Shown here: positions 53,918-64,000 of the stretch, piece after piece
Layout: the number at the start of each line of letters is the position of its first letter
How positions within the stretch are numbered: the first letter of the stretch is position 1
Assembly: GCF_001636695.1 (NCBI RefSeq)
Contig: NZ_LGEL01000012.1
Location: 1-64,000 of the forward strand
From: Pedobacter panaciterrae
Lineage (GTDB): Bacteria > Bacteroidota > Bacteroidia > Sphingobacteriales > Sphingobacteriaceae
Direction of reading: 5' to 3'
Length of the DNA: 64,000 nucleotides
Notes under the pieces: model-generated
Database searches by the model: none
What the model was told of the DNA's origin: nothing
The model's input: only the letters and a program-made list of their open reading frames with translations
Translations under genes and position numbers: made by a program

Positions 53918-54904
53918 TTAATTACAACCTTCGCCATCGATAACGATGTTGCCATCTGATTTCATTTTCCAGGTTGCATTATTAAAGGCTGAGATCGCGT
54001 CAAGGATTTTGTTCAATTGATCTCCTTTCAGTGTTGCACCACTAAATCGACATTTTTTTAACTTGTCATTATTAAAGGTAATCTTCACATGAAAATGCTG
54101 TTCAAGCTGTATCGCTGCATCTGCAAGCGTAATATCATCAAAAAGTATATTCTCATCCCTCCAGGCAATAACCGTTTGAGCATCTATTGCTTTTTCGATG
54201 GGTTTTCTGCTTACCAGATCAAGGCTTACCTGCTGATTGCTGGTAAGAATGCTTAAAACCTTACCGTCGTCTGCTACACTCACTTTACCCCTTGTTACCG
54301 TAACTTCCAGCGTATGCTTACTTTGATCTTCTTTAATATTAAAGGCAGTTCCCAGTACTGTGGTAAGTACTTTTCCTGTGTGAATGAGAAAAGGCTTGGC
54401 GGCATCATGTTTGACATCAAAATAGGCTTCACCGGAGAGATAAATCTCTCTTGTTTTTCCATTAAATTCTTTAGGATATTTTAATTCAGAGCCCGCATTT
54501 AACCAAACCCGGGTACCATCAGCAAGAGTAATCTGTTTTTTTTCATGATCAGAAATGGACAGTGAGGTTAAATCTTGTGACAGCATGCGCTTTTCTAATA
54601 GTGGCCAGCTTAAGTAGAGGCCAAAAACCATAATTAACACGGCCGCCACACCTGCAATTTTGTACCATAAGTATCTTCTTGATTCCATTAGCACTACTTT
54701 AGGCTCATTTGCCTTAATAGTATCCTTAATCTCCATAAACACATCAGAAAGCCACTGATCTTTACCGGAACGATCTAAATGTTGCCATTCGGGATCAGCA
54801 TTTCCATTTTCTGCCAGCCATTTTTCAATCAGGTGATCTTCTTCAATAGAAGTCTCTCTTTTTTGGTAACGGTCTAATAAAGCTTCGATATTATCACGGT
54901 TCAT
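53918..54904 (-). CDS. FecR-family anti-sigma factor
   Basis: About 328-residue inner-membrane protein. The N-terminal cytoplasmic anti-sigma part includes LLDRYQKRETSIEEDHLIEKW. One transmembrane helix lies near 78-98 (IAGVAAVLIMVFGLYLSW). The periplasmic FecR domain (about 115-215) includes KKQITLADGTRVWLNAGSEL and VLGTAFNI, followed by a DUF4974-type C-terminal domain. I took the ATG at 54904; a TTG six codons upstream is in frame. It follows the sigma gene by 86 bp. Confidence 0.92.
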   Translation of the reverse strand: MNRDNIEALLDRYQKRETSIEEDHLIEKWLAENGNADPEWQHLDRSGKDQWLSDVFMEIKDTIKANEPKVVLMESRRYLWYKIAGVAAVLIMVFGLYLSWPLLEKRMLSQDLTSLSISDHEKKQITLADGTRVWLNAGSELKYPKEFNGKTREIYLSGEAYFDVKHDAAKPFLIHTGKVLTTVLGTAFNIKEDQSKHTLEVTVTRGKVSVADDGKVLSILTSNQQVSLDLVSRKPIEKAIDAQTVIAWRDENILFDDITLADAAIQLEQHFHVKITFNNDKLKKCRFSGATLKGDQLNKILDAISAFNNATWKMKSDGNIVIDGEGCN

Positions 54905-54990
54905 TTTATCGGATTTTGACAATAGTCGTATGAACCTCCGTTTGGTACTATAAGAAAATGAAATATTTTTTTTAGCGTATTATGGAGCCC

Positions 54991-55575
54991 CTAATATAGA
55001 TACCAAAATACTAATGCAGAAACAGAACTAATTGTTAATGACTGGCGCAAATGCTTCAAAGCAGACGTTAGTTGATTTTTTACGGTTTGCTCAGAAAGCT
55101 GTAATTTATTTGCTATTTCAGGAATGCTTAAGTTTTCCTCACGGCTTAAATGGTAAATCTCTTGTACTCTTGGTGATAATTTTTCCAGAGATTTCCCAAT
55201 ATTCTGTTTTAATTCTTTTACTGCTATTTGCTGTTCAATTTCTGACCCTAAGCTCGTATGTAAAGCAAGTACCATTCCGATATAATCTTCATGGGTAATA
55301 TTCTTTCTAATCTTATCAATGATGCGATAACGAACCATGGTAAATAAGTAAGCCTCTAAATTTCGATCGATTTTTAATAATTTTCTTTCTTCCCATAATT
55401 TTACAAAGAGGTCATGGATGATATCGCGTGGATCTTCCAGATTATAAAGTTTGGAACTGGCAAATCCGGCCAGGTTCTCTGCATAACGGGCATAAATTTC
55501 AGTAAAAGCAGCTTCATCATCTTTTTTTAAAAGATCGACCAGTTGTAGATCGCTTAATGAATTGTATACTGCCAT
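54991..55575 (-). CDS. ECF sigma factor (FecI-type, Bacteroidota sigma-70 family)
   Basis: 194-residue sigma factor. Region 2 (about 22-90) includes FTEIYARYAENLAGFASSKL and DIIHDLFVKLWEER; region 4 (about 125-180) includes LSIPEIANKLQLSEQTVKNQ. It is the first gene of the sigma-fecR-receptor set, which should form a trans-envelope loop: substrate at the receptor, signal through the STN domain to FecR, release of the sigma factor. The C terminus is slightly hydrophobic. Confidence 0.93.
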   Translation of the reverse strand: MAVYNSLSDLQLVDLLKKDDEAAFTEIYARYAENLAGFASSKLYNLEDPRDIIHDLFVKLWEERKLLKIDRNLEAYLFTMVRYRIIDKIRKNITHEDYIGMVLALHTSLGSEIEQQIAVKELKQNIGKSLEKLSPRVQEIYHLSREENLSIPEIANKLQLSEQTVKNQLTSALKHLRQSLTISSVSALVFWYLY

Positions 55576-55671
55576 TTATTAGAGTAAATTAATACTGGCG
55601 AAGCTACACGATATAATGAACTTATTAAAATTGAAAATAAGAGTTCGAACCAAAATCAAACATTATAGTAC

Positions 55672-55715
55672 GAAAAAAGCACCACCCACAACCGTAATCC
55701 TATTGTGGGTGATGC
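55672..55715 (-). terminator. Terminator of katG
   Basis: On the minus strand GCATCACCCACAA (55703-55715) pairs with TTGTGGGTGGTGC (55679-55691, one mismatch) and is followed by a run of T (complement of AAAAAA at 55673-55678). It lies 28 bp past the katG stop. Confidence 0.88.
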
Positions 55716-55742
55716 CTTTGAAAATCATTAGCAAAAAATAAT

Positions 55743-58076
<2,334 letters not shown>

Positions 58077-58115
58077 TTACAAGAAATAATCACAATCATT
58101 TAATTCTATATTTCG

Positions 58116-58130
58116 ATAGCTAAAATCTAT
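58116..58130. promoter_or_regulatory. OxyR-type half-site upstream of katG
   Basis: ATAGCTAAAATCTAT fits the OxyR half-site ATAGntnnnanCTAT at every defined position. A further CTAT (58106-58109) lies 6 bp to the left; a full site needs a second ATAG/CTAT pair at 7-bp spacing, which is not intact. It is 94 bp upstream of the katG start. Confidence 0.5.
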
Positions 58131-58336
58131 TATGATATTTTACCATTTAAACCATCTGTATAAAAGATGAGCGATCTCTAAACCCAATATACCGCACCAA
58201 AAGGCTAATAGTCAATAAATATTGAGACGCATACGCGAAAACTTGATACAAAAGTGCAGTTCCAACAAACTTCAATCTCTTAATTTTACAATCCAAATAA
58301 CCCTAATTAGTAATACAAATCAACTATATACACAAA

Positions 58337-60802
58337 ATGAACAAATCTAACAGATTAAAGGTCCTTGGCTTGCTGGCTTGCTTTTTCGCAATTGGCCAAA
58401 CTCAAGCTCAAGACAGAAAGGCCCCATCCTATCCACTAATTACACACAATCCCAACTTCAGTATCTGGTCAAGTACCGACCAGCTCAACGCATCTACTAC
58501 TACCCACTGGACAGGCGCAGATCACTCTCTCCTTGGTCTGATCAATGTAGACGGCAATATATACCGCTTTCTTGGAAAGGAAGAAGCAAACTATAAAACT
58601 ATACTGGGTACCTCTGATGAAACACCTTATACGGTAAAGTATACAGAAGCAACTCCAAAAGGCGACTGGATGTCAACTGCTTATGCTGCTGAAGACTGGA
58701 AGTCGGGTTCTGCACCTATAGGTGATGATGCCAAACAAGTAAAAACACTTTGGAAATCTGACGATATCTGGGTAAGAAGGGTTTTCAATATTGCCAATCC
58801 TGCCAGCATCAATGAACTGTTGTTAAAAATGAACCACGATGACAACATCGAAGTATATCTGAACGGTAAAAAGGTATACGAAAAACAAGGTTGGACCAAT
58901 ACTTTCCAGTATTTCCCCATTAATAAAAGTGATTTAAAGGCTGGTCAGAACGTGATCGCCATCCATCTGGCTAACACGGCAGGCGGCAGGTATCTGGATT
59001 TTGGTTTGGCAGATAAATTGAAAGACAATGCCGCTAAAATCCAACTGGCAAAACAAAAAAATGTAGAGGTAACTGCTACGCAGACCATCTATGACTTTAC
59101 TTGTGGGAAGGTAGATCTAAAACTGACTTTTACTTCGCCTCTTCTTATGAATGATTTGGGATTGCTGGCCCGTCCGGTTTCCTACATCACTTACAGTGTA
59201 CAGGCCAACGATAAAAAGGCCCATGCAGTAAAGGTATTTCTAAGTGCTTCTTCAAATATTGCAGTATACAGACCTTCTCAGGAAGTAACAGCAAAAAAAT
59301 ACTCAACAGCTACATTAACGATCCTTAAAGCTGGTACCGTAGAACAACCAACATTGCAAAAGGCAGCTGATGACATGCGTATTGACTGGGGTTATTTTTA
59401 TGTAGCTGCTCCTAAATCAAGTAATGCTGTACAATTCATTACTAATGGCAGTTCTGCTGCTGATGCTTTCAGAAATGGTGCTTCAGCTTCTACAGCATCA
59501 ACAGGCAAATCTCTTGCTTTGAATACGGTTGTTCCTTTTGGAACTGTTGGACAAACACCCGTAGAACGTTTCGTTGAGCTGGGCTATGATGAGGTTTATT
59601 CAATTCAGTATTTCAAAAACAACCTGAGACCCTGGTGGAATACTTCTGGTAAGGAAACTATGGAGGGCCAACTAACAGATGCTGCTAATCAATACAAAGA
59701 GGTGATGCAAAAATGCAGAACCTTCAATAAAGAGGTGTATGCAGATGCGCTGAAATCTGGTGGTAAAGAATATGCACATCTGTGCATGCTTGGATACCGT
59801 CAGAGTATTGCAGCTCATACTCTTGTAAAAAGTCCGGATGGGGAAATATTATGGCTATCTAAAGAAAACAATAGCGGTGGTTTCATCAATACTGTGGATG
59901 TGACTTATCCTTCTGCACCACTCTACCTGATTTACAATCCTTCTTTACTACAAGGTATGTTGAATGGTATTTTCTATTTCAGCGAAAGCGGCAAGTACCC
60001 TCATCCATGGGCAGCACACGATTTGGGAACCTACCCATTAGCTAATGGTCAGACTTATGGAGAGCCTATGCCTGTCGAAGAATCAGGTAATATGATTATC
60101 CTTACCGCTGCAATAACTAAAGCACAGGGTAATGCAAACTATGCGAAAAAGCACTGGAAAACATTAACTACATGGGCTGATTACTTAACCAAAGAAGGTT
60201 TGGATCCTAAAACACAATTATGTACGGATGATTTTGCCGGTCACCTTGCCAGGAACGCGAACTTATCAGTAAAGGCGATAGTAGGTATTGCTAGTTATGC
60301 ACAAATGGCAGAGGCACTTGGCTATACTGAAACTGCTACAAAATACAGGGCTATTGCTGAAAGCATGGTACCTAAATGGATAGAAATGGCTGACGCTGGC
60401 GATCATTATGCATTGACTTTTGACGACAAGAACACATGGAGCCAGAAATATAATCTTGTTTGGGATAAGGTTTTAGGCCTTAACTTGTTCCCACAGAAAA
60501 TCTACGATACAGAAATCAAGTATTATCTGACAAAACAAAACAAATTCGGTTTGCCGCTTGACAGCAGAAAAGCTTACACCAAAAATGACTGGATCTTATG
60601 GACAGCAACTTTTGCTCCTACAAGAGAAGCGTTTGAAGCTTTAGTAAAACCTGTTTACAGACACGCTATCGAAACTGAATCGCGCGTTCCATTGAACGAT
60701 TTCTATGATTCCAATACAGGTATTCGTGACAATTTTAAAGCAAGAAGTGTGGTTGGCGGTTTCTACATGAAACTTTTTGCTGACAAACTAAAAGAAAAAT
60801 AA
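58337..60802 (+). CDS. Exported DUF4965/glutaminase A-like protein
   Basis: 821-residue exported protein (signal peptide ending near GQTQAQDRK). Domain order fits DUF4964 (about 25-100), a jelly-roll insertion (about 100-235; MNHDDNIEVYLNGKKVYE), DUF5127 (about 245-480), DUF4965 (about 490-660; AYRQSIAAHTLVK-type segment reads GYRQSIAAHTLV) and DUF1793 (about 660-818). Relatives include fungal glutaminase GtaA; substrates in Bacteroidota are unknown, and a glycan role is also possible. It is a single gene closed by a terminator. Confidence 0.83.
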   Translation: MNKSNRLKVLGLLACFFAIGQTQAQDRKAPSYPLITHNPNFSIWSSTDQLNASTTTHWTGADHSLLGLINVDGNIYRFLGKEEANYKTILGTSDETPYTVKYTEATPKGDWMSTAYAAEDWKSGSAPIGDDAKQVKTLWKSDDIWVRRVFNIANPASINELLLKMNHDDNIEVYLNGKKVYEKQGWTNTFQYFPINKSDLKAGQNVIAIHLANTAGGRYLDFGLADKLKDNAAKIQLAKQKNVEVTATQTIYDFTCGKVDLKLTFTSPLLMNDLGLLARPVSYITYSVQANDKKAHAVKVFLSASSNIAVYRPSQEVTAKKYSTATLTILKAGTVEQPTLQKAADDMRIDWGYFYVAAPKSSNAVQFITNGSSAADAFRNGASASTASTGKSLALNTVVPFGTVGQTPVERFVELGYDEVYSIQYFKNNLRPWWNTSGKETMEGQLTDAANQYKEVMQKCRTFNKEVYADALKSGGKEYAHLCMLGYRQSIAAHTLVKSPDGEILWLSKENNSGGFINTVDVTYPSAPLYLIYNPSLLQGMLNGIFYFSESGKYPHPWAAHDLGTYPLANGQTYGEPMPVEESGNMIILTAAITKAQGNANYAKKHWKTLTTWADYLTKEGLDPKTQLCTDDFAGHLARNANLSVKAIVGIASYAQMAEALGYTETATKYRAIAESMVPKWIEMADAGDHYALTFDDKNTWSQKYNLVWDKVLGLNLFPQKIYDTEIKYYLTKQNKFGLPLDSRKAYTKNDWILWTATFAPTREAFEALVKPVYRHAIETESRVPLNDFYDSNTGIRDNFKARSVVGGFYMKLFADKLKEK

Positions 60803-60825
60803 GCTATTTGCTAAAATGAATATGG

Positions 60826-60853
60826 GAGGGTGTTGAACAGACACCCTCTTTTT
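60826..60853 (+). terminator. Terminator after the DUF4965 gene
   Basis: GAGGGTGT (60826-60833), a 7-nt loop, ACACCCTC (60841-60848), then TTTTT. Confidence 0.92.
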
Positions 60854-60884
60854 GTATATTAGATAATTAACAGACTTTATACTC

Positions 60885-61277
60885 ATGCTTATTTTGAAGA
60901 AAAAATATACCGCCTGGCTTTATTTACCTGGAATAGTTGCCATTATGTTTTCGGCTGCCTGCAAAAAGAAAAATGAAGCAGCCAAAAGAATAAAGGAAGG
61001 TACCGTTGTAGAAATTGGGGCTGTTTTACCTGAAATACGGGATACCAGAAATGACACTGTAATGTTAGCGCTTTATCCGCATGCACGCTTTTTCTTTATC
61101 GACCTGAGTTTGAAAAACAGTGACAAATATATAAATCTGATTAAGCAAGCTAACAAAAAGGATATTCCATTAAGGGTAAGAGTATATGAGGACAACCAGA
61201 GTGAGGTTGCTGAACTTTATCCTGCAACAGCAAAAGACCTTGAAAATTACAATAAATCAAAGATTCCTACAGATTAA
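60885..61277 (+). CDS. Predicted lipoprotein, unknown function
   Basis: 130-residue protein with a lipoprotein signal (Cys26 in MFSAACKKK). The mature part is charged, with a possible small beta-sheet (ARFFFIDLSLKNSDKYINLI, LRVRVYEDNQSEVAEL). It has no recognised family. The gene follows a strong terminator and so should have its own promoter. It converges with the methyltransferase gene 16 bp away. Confidence 0.7.
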   Translation: MLILKKKYTAWLYLPGIVAIMFSAACKKKNEAAKRIKEGTVVEIGAVLPEIRDTRNDTVMLALYPHARFFFIDLSLKNSDKYINLIKQANKKDIPLRVRVYEDNQSEVAELYPATAKDLENYNKSKIPTD

Positions 61278-61293
61278 CAGCAGCTCCCCCTTG

Positions 61294-62016
61294 TTACTTT
61301 ACTGCTCCGAAAGCAGCAAAATATGAATTCTTATGTAGTATTTCAGTCTCTCTAAATCCTACTTTCCTTAACAAAGCCAACTGATAGTTTAATGAACGCG
61401 GGGTATCCTCATAGGCAATGTAATCAAATACTTTCTGTGCGTACTCTGCCCCGCCAAGTGTTTCAAGGTATGCCCTGTATTTATCTTGAAAAAGGCTATT
61501 AATCTTTGTAGAATCGTGTGTAATCAAATCGGAAATCCAAATACTACCACCAGGCTTCAATGCATTATATATTTTGGTAAATACAAATTCCCAGTCAACG
61601 TCTGTACGCAAATGATGTAATGTGGCAGCAGCAAGTACAATATCAAAGTGATTATCCGGAAAATCAAGGTTACGCATATCATCTTGTATAATGGTTACCT
61701 TTCCGCTGGTCTTTGCCGATACCCTATCTTTTGCCCGCTCTAGCATTGGCATACTCAAATCGTTCAATGTGCAATTCAAATCGGGGATTTTGCTCAACAT
61801 TTTCAAAGTGTAATTACCTGCTCCACAACCTATATCTAATAATTCTTTTGCATGTGGATTAATGTATTTTGCAGCCTCAGTGCATAATTCCATGGTAATC
61901 GGAGCATCAATAGTAGTTTGTTGCCCGGATTCAAGATTTGAAAAACGCTCAACATCATTATCAAACCTTGCTTTAATTTCTTCGTTAGTAGCCTTTTTGG
62001 AATCTTCTGTTTTCAT
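61294..62016 (-). CDS. SAM-dependent class I methyltransferase
   Basis: 240-residue enzyme. Motif I is LLDIGCGAGNYT (59-70), post-I acidic region LNCTLNDLSMPM, and motif IV region HFDIVLAAATLHHLRTD, followed by LKPGGSIWISDL. It is of the small-molecule type (UbiE/Tam-like); the acceptor is unknown. It diverges from the LysR gene, with 96 bp between starts. A -7 element lies at 62038-62045. Confidence 0.85.
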   Translation of the reverse strand: MKTEDSKKATNEEIKARFDNDVERFSNLESGQQTTIDAPITMELCTEAAKYINPHAKELLDIGCGAGNYTLKMLSKIPDLNCTLNDLSMPMLERAKDRVSAKTSGKVTIIQDDMRNLDFPDNHFDIVLAAATLHHLRTDVDWEFVFTKIYNALKPGGSIWISDLITHDSTKINSLFQDKYRAYLETLGGAEYAQKVFDYIAYEDTPRSLNYQLALLRKVGFRETEILHKNSYFAAFGAVK

Positions 62017-62037
62017 TTTTTATTCTTTTTGATTTGT

Positions 62038-62045
62038 CAAAACTA
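62038..62045 (-). promoter_or_regulatory. -7 element of the methyltransferase gene
   Basis: Minus-strand TAGTTTTG matches TAnnTTTG, 21 bp before the ATG at 62016. Confidence 0.45.
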
Positions 62046-62112
62046 ATGGCTTTTACCATATTTGAGAAATATCAATTACATCAACTTACGATACTTAATA
62101 GGTATTACTTAT

Positions 62113-62997
62113 ATGGAGCTCAGACACCTTTTGTATTTTAAAACTGTTGCAGAAGAATTGCATTTTACAAAAGCTGCAACAAAACTTTTTATTTCCCAGC
62201 CCCCATTAAGTCGCCAGATTAAAGAATTGGAAGAGGAACTAGAGGTCCAATTATTTACGCGTAACAACAAACGGGTGGCCTTAACAGATGCCGGAAAGTA
62301 TTTTAAAAATGAAGTTGATGGGATTTTTGCCAGACTGGAGGAAAGCAAAAATATAGCTCGTCAAATTCATTTAAGTGTTAGCGGAGAATTAAAGATAGGT
62401 TATATAAGTTCAGTGTATCAATCCTATCTCGCAGAAATTTTAAAGGCAATGCGCGAAGAATTTCCCTATATAAAAACAGGCTTGTTTGAAATGCCAACAA
62501 TAACCCAGATTGAAGCATTGGAGCAGGGAAAATTAGATGTAGGTATTTTAAGAGCTCCTATTCTTTCCGAAAAATTAATTGTTAAGACCTTATTTTTTGA
62601 TCCTTTTATAGTTGTTATACCTCTATCAATGCAAAAGTTCAGCACAAACAAGGAACTGGCTGACTTCTTAAAAAAGACCCCATTTATTTTTTTCAATAAA
62701 GAATTTGCACCTCACTATAGCGATAAACTAATTGAAATTTGCAAACGCATGCAATTTACACCTGATATTACACATGAAGCCAACAATGTTCATTCTATAT
62801 TACAATTGGTAGAAGCAGGCCTTGGTGTATCTATATTACCACTCTCACTCAAAAAACAATATGAATATTTAAAAGTCTCATTTATTGAATTGAAAGACAT
62901 TCCGGTAAATACCGAAGTTGTAGTAGCTTACAAACAAACCAACAGAAATCCTGCACTGAAATGGTTTATTGATAATTACAGTAATACCAATAACTAA
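62113..62997 (+). CDS. LysR-family transcriptional regulator
   Basis: About 294-residue regulator. I chose the ATG at 62113 because LysR proteins begin with MELRHLLYF-type sequence directly before the HTH; a TTG 17 codons upstream is in frame. The winged helix (about 1-60) includes FTKAATKLFISQPPLSRQI, and the effector domain (about 90-285) has two LysR_substrate lobes. It diverges from the methyltransferase gene, a likely target, and precedes the receptor gene by 32 bp. Confidence 0.92.
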   Translation: MELRHLLYFKTVAEELHFTKAATKLFISQPPLSRQIKELEEELEVQLFTRNNKRVALTDAGKYFKNEVDGIFARLEESKNIARQIHLSVSGELKIGYISSVYQSYLAEILKAMREEFPYIKTGLFEMPTITQIEALEQGKLDVGILRAPILSEKLIVKTLFFDPFIVVIPLSMQKFSTNKELADFLKKTPFIFFNKEFAPHYSDKLIEICKRMQFTPDITHEANNVHSILQLVEAGLGVSILPLSLKKQYEYLKVSFIELKDIPVNTEVVVAYKQTNRNPALKWFIDNYSNTNN

Positions 62998-63029
62998 TTA
63001 ATCACAACATCAACCGAACCAACTATTTA

Positions 63030-64000
63030 ATGACATCTCTAAATATTAAGCAATTCCTATTATCACTCTCTATAACAATATGTTTCTTCTCGAGGTCTGC
63101 GGCTCAAAATACGGTAAAGTTTACACTGAAAGGTGCTATCAGGAATGCCAAAAATGAGGCAATTGATGGTGCCACTTTGCTATTAAAAGATAGCATTAGC
63201 GGAAAGGTGGTCATACAAGATCTAAGTAATCCGGATGGAACTTTTACACTGACCGCTGCTTCAGGTAACTATATGCTTTCAGTAAGTTATTTAACCGTCC
63301 TTTCTTATCAGAGCAATTTTTTGAAATTATCTGACAATATCGATCTGGGCGTTATACATATTGAAACAGCTGGCCGTAGCTTAAAGGAAATTGTAATTGA
63401 AAGTACTGGTAGTAAACCCATTATTCAGATACAAGGGAGAAAACTAATATATAACGTACAAAAAAGCATAACTGCACAAGGCACTAATGCATTAGAAGCA
63501 TTAAAGAAAACACCCGGGGTAATCGTTAATCAGGATAATTCAATTACATTGAATGGTGCCAGTGGTGCTTTGGTCATGATCAACGGCCGTCAGACTTATT
63601 TACAAGCTGAAGAACTTTCGCAACTGCTTAAGTCCATTCCGTCTTCCGATTTAAAATCGATCGAGATTATTAAAAACCCTTCTGCCGAATATGATGCTGC
63701 TGGAACTGGTGGCATTGTCAATCTGGTACTCCAAAAGTCTCTTGCTGAAGGTTTTAATGGCAGTATAAACAATGGTATTGCTTATGGGGAAACCATTAAG
63801 CAAAACACAAACCTGAATCTGAATTTCCGAAAAGGCAAAATGAATATTTTTGGAGGCTACAATCATAATTTTGGGCATTTTGCTATGGATTATGACAATG
63901 ATAGAACCACCAATGGTAAAGTCTATTTGAATGCCAATCATGATGTAGATAAGCGCCATAGCATGGGTTCAACATTAGGCGCTGATTATGCTATTGATAC
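63030..64000 (+). CDS. Outer-membrane receptor-like beta-barrel protein (partial, runs off the window)
   Basis: Frame open from ATG at 63030 to the window end (323 codons seen). A signal peptide ends near SRSAAQNTV. A carboxypeptidase-regulatory-like domain covers about 27-125 (ATLLLKDSISGKVV), followed by a plug-like region (LEALKKTPGVIVNQDN, EYDAAGTGGIVNLVLQ) and the first barrel strands. It resembles the outer-membrane beta-barrel family without an STN domain. It starts 32 bp after lysR on the same strand. The 3' end is not visible. Confidence 0.85.
   Translation, partial: MTSLNIKQFLLSLSITICFFSRSAAQNTVKFTLKGAIRNAKNEAIDGATLLLKDSISGKVVIQDLSNPDGTFTLTAASGNYMLSVSYLTVLSYQSNFLKLSDNIDLGVIHIETAGRSLKEIVIESTGSKPIIQIQGRKLIYNVQKSITAQGTNALEALKKTPGVIVNQDNSITLNGASGALVMINGRQTYLQAEELSQLLKSIPSSDLKSIEIIKNPSAEYDAAGTGGIVNLVLQKSLAEGFNGSINNGIAYGETIKQNTNLNLNFRKGKMNIFGGYNHNFGHFAMDYDNDRTTNGKVYLNANHDVDKRHSMGSTLGADYAID

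Overview
The window looks like chromosome from a member of the Bacteroidota, most likely Sphingobacteriaceae (Pedobacter-like). The evidence is an AT-rich sequence, many -7 elements of the form TAnnTTTG in front of genes, almost no Shine-Dalgarno use, a hybrid two-component (HTCS) regulator beside glycoside hydrolases, a FecI/FecR/TonB-receptor set, and many exported enzymes whose signal peptides end in AQ. The genus is inferred from gene content, not from a marker gene.

Layout. 0.2-4.8 kb: hexuronate operon uxaB-exuT-gapN (minus strand). 4.9-6.7 kb: cysE-cysM. 6.7-12.1 kb: a tight minus-strand run of GH20 hexosaminidase, HipA-like kinase, DUF3037 protein and SF1 helicase. 12.4-18.3 kb: lipoprotein, idi-fabV, a GH71/99-like enzyme, a NIPSNAP protein and pncB. 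18.4-24.4 kb: an HTCS regulator divergent from a GH2 enzyme. 24.5-26.8 kb: KUP potassium transporter and two identical tRNA-Lys genes. 27.2-34.7 kb: two AraC regulators, a TolC-HlyD-MFS tripartite exporter, a YXWGXW protein and small unknowns. 34.8-35.3 kb: remnant of a LuxR regulator and a cluster of palindromic repeats. 35.3-46.2 kb: accessory region with a LytS/LytTR pair, Crp, FAD monooxygenase, AraC, a beta-propeller hydrolase, HxlR/cupin, a broken beta-lactamase-like gene and an XRE-pentapeptide fusion. 46.3-58.0 kb: ankyrin-KatE, an MFS/HxlR pair, a sigma-FecR-TonB receptor set and katG. 58.3-64.0 kb: a DUF4965 (glutaminase A-like) enzyme, lipoprotein, methyltransferase, LysR, and an outer-membrane receptor cut by the window end.

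Functional themes. Polymer and sugar use is served by GH20, GH2, GH71/99-like and GH43/117-like enzymes, the HTCS and the uronate operon. Peroxide defence is served by two catalases of different families; an OxyR-type half-site lies upstream of katG. Export and drug response are served by two MFS systems with their own regulators. A family of long palindromic REP-like repeats sits in intergenic regions and in two places has grown tandem repeats.

The most unusual items are: the HipA-like/DUF3037/helicase operon; the first tRNA-Lys enclosed by a perfect 14-bp inverted repeat; a GapN-like enzyme with Gly where the ALDH general-base Glu is expected; and two genes broken in recognisable ways (LuxR, and a beta-lactamase that lost its nucleophile segment). 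I found no CRISPR array, prophage or insertion sequence. Family names rest on reading motifs in the translated sequence; no database search was run.
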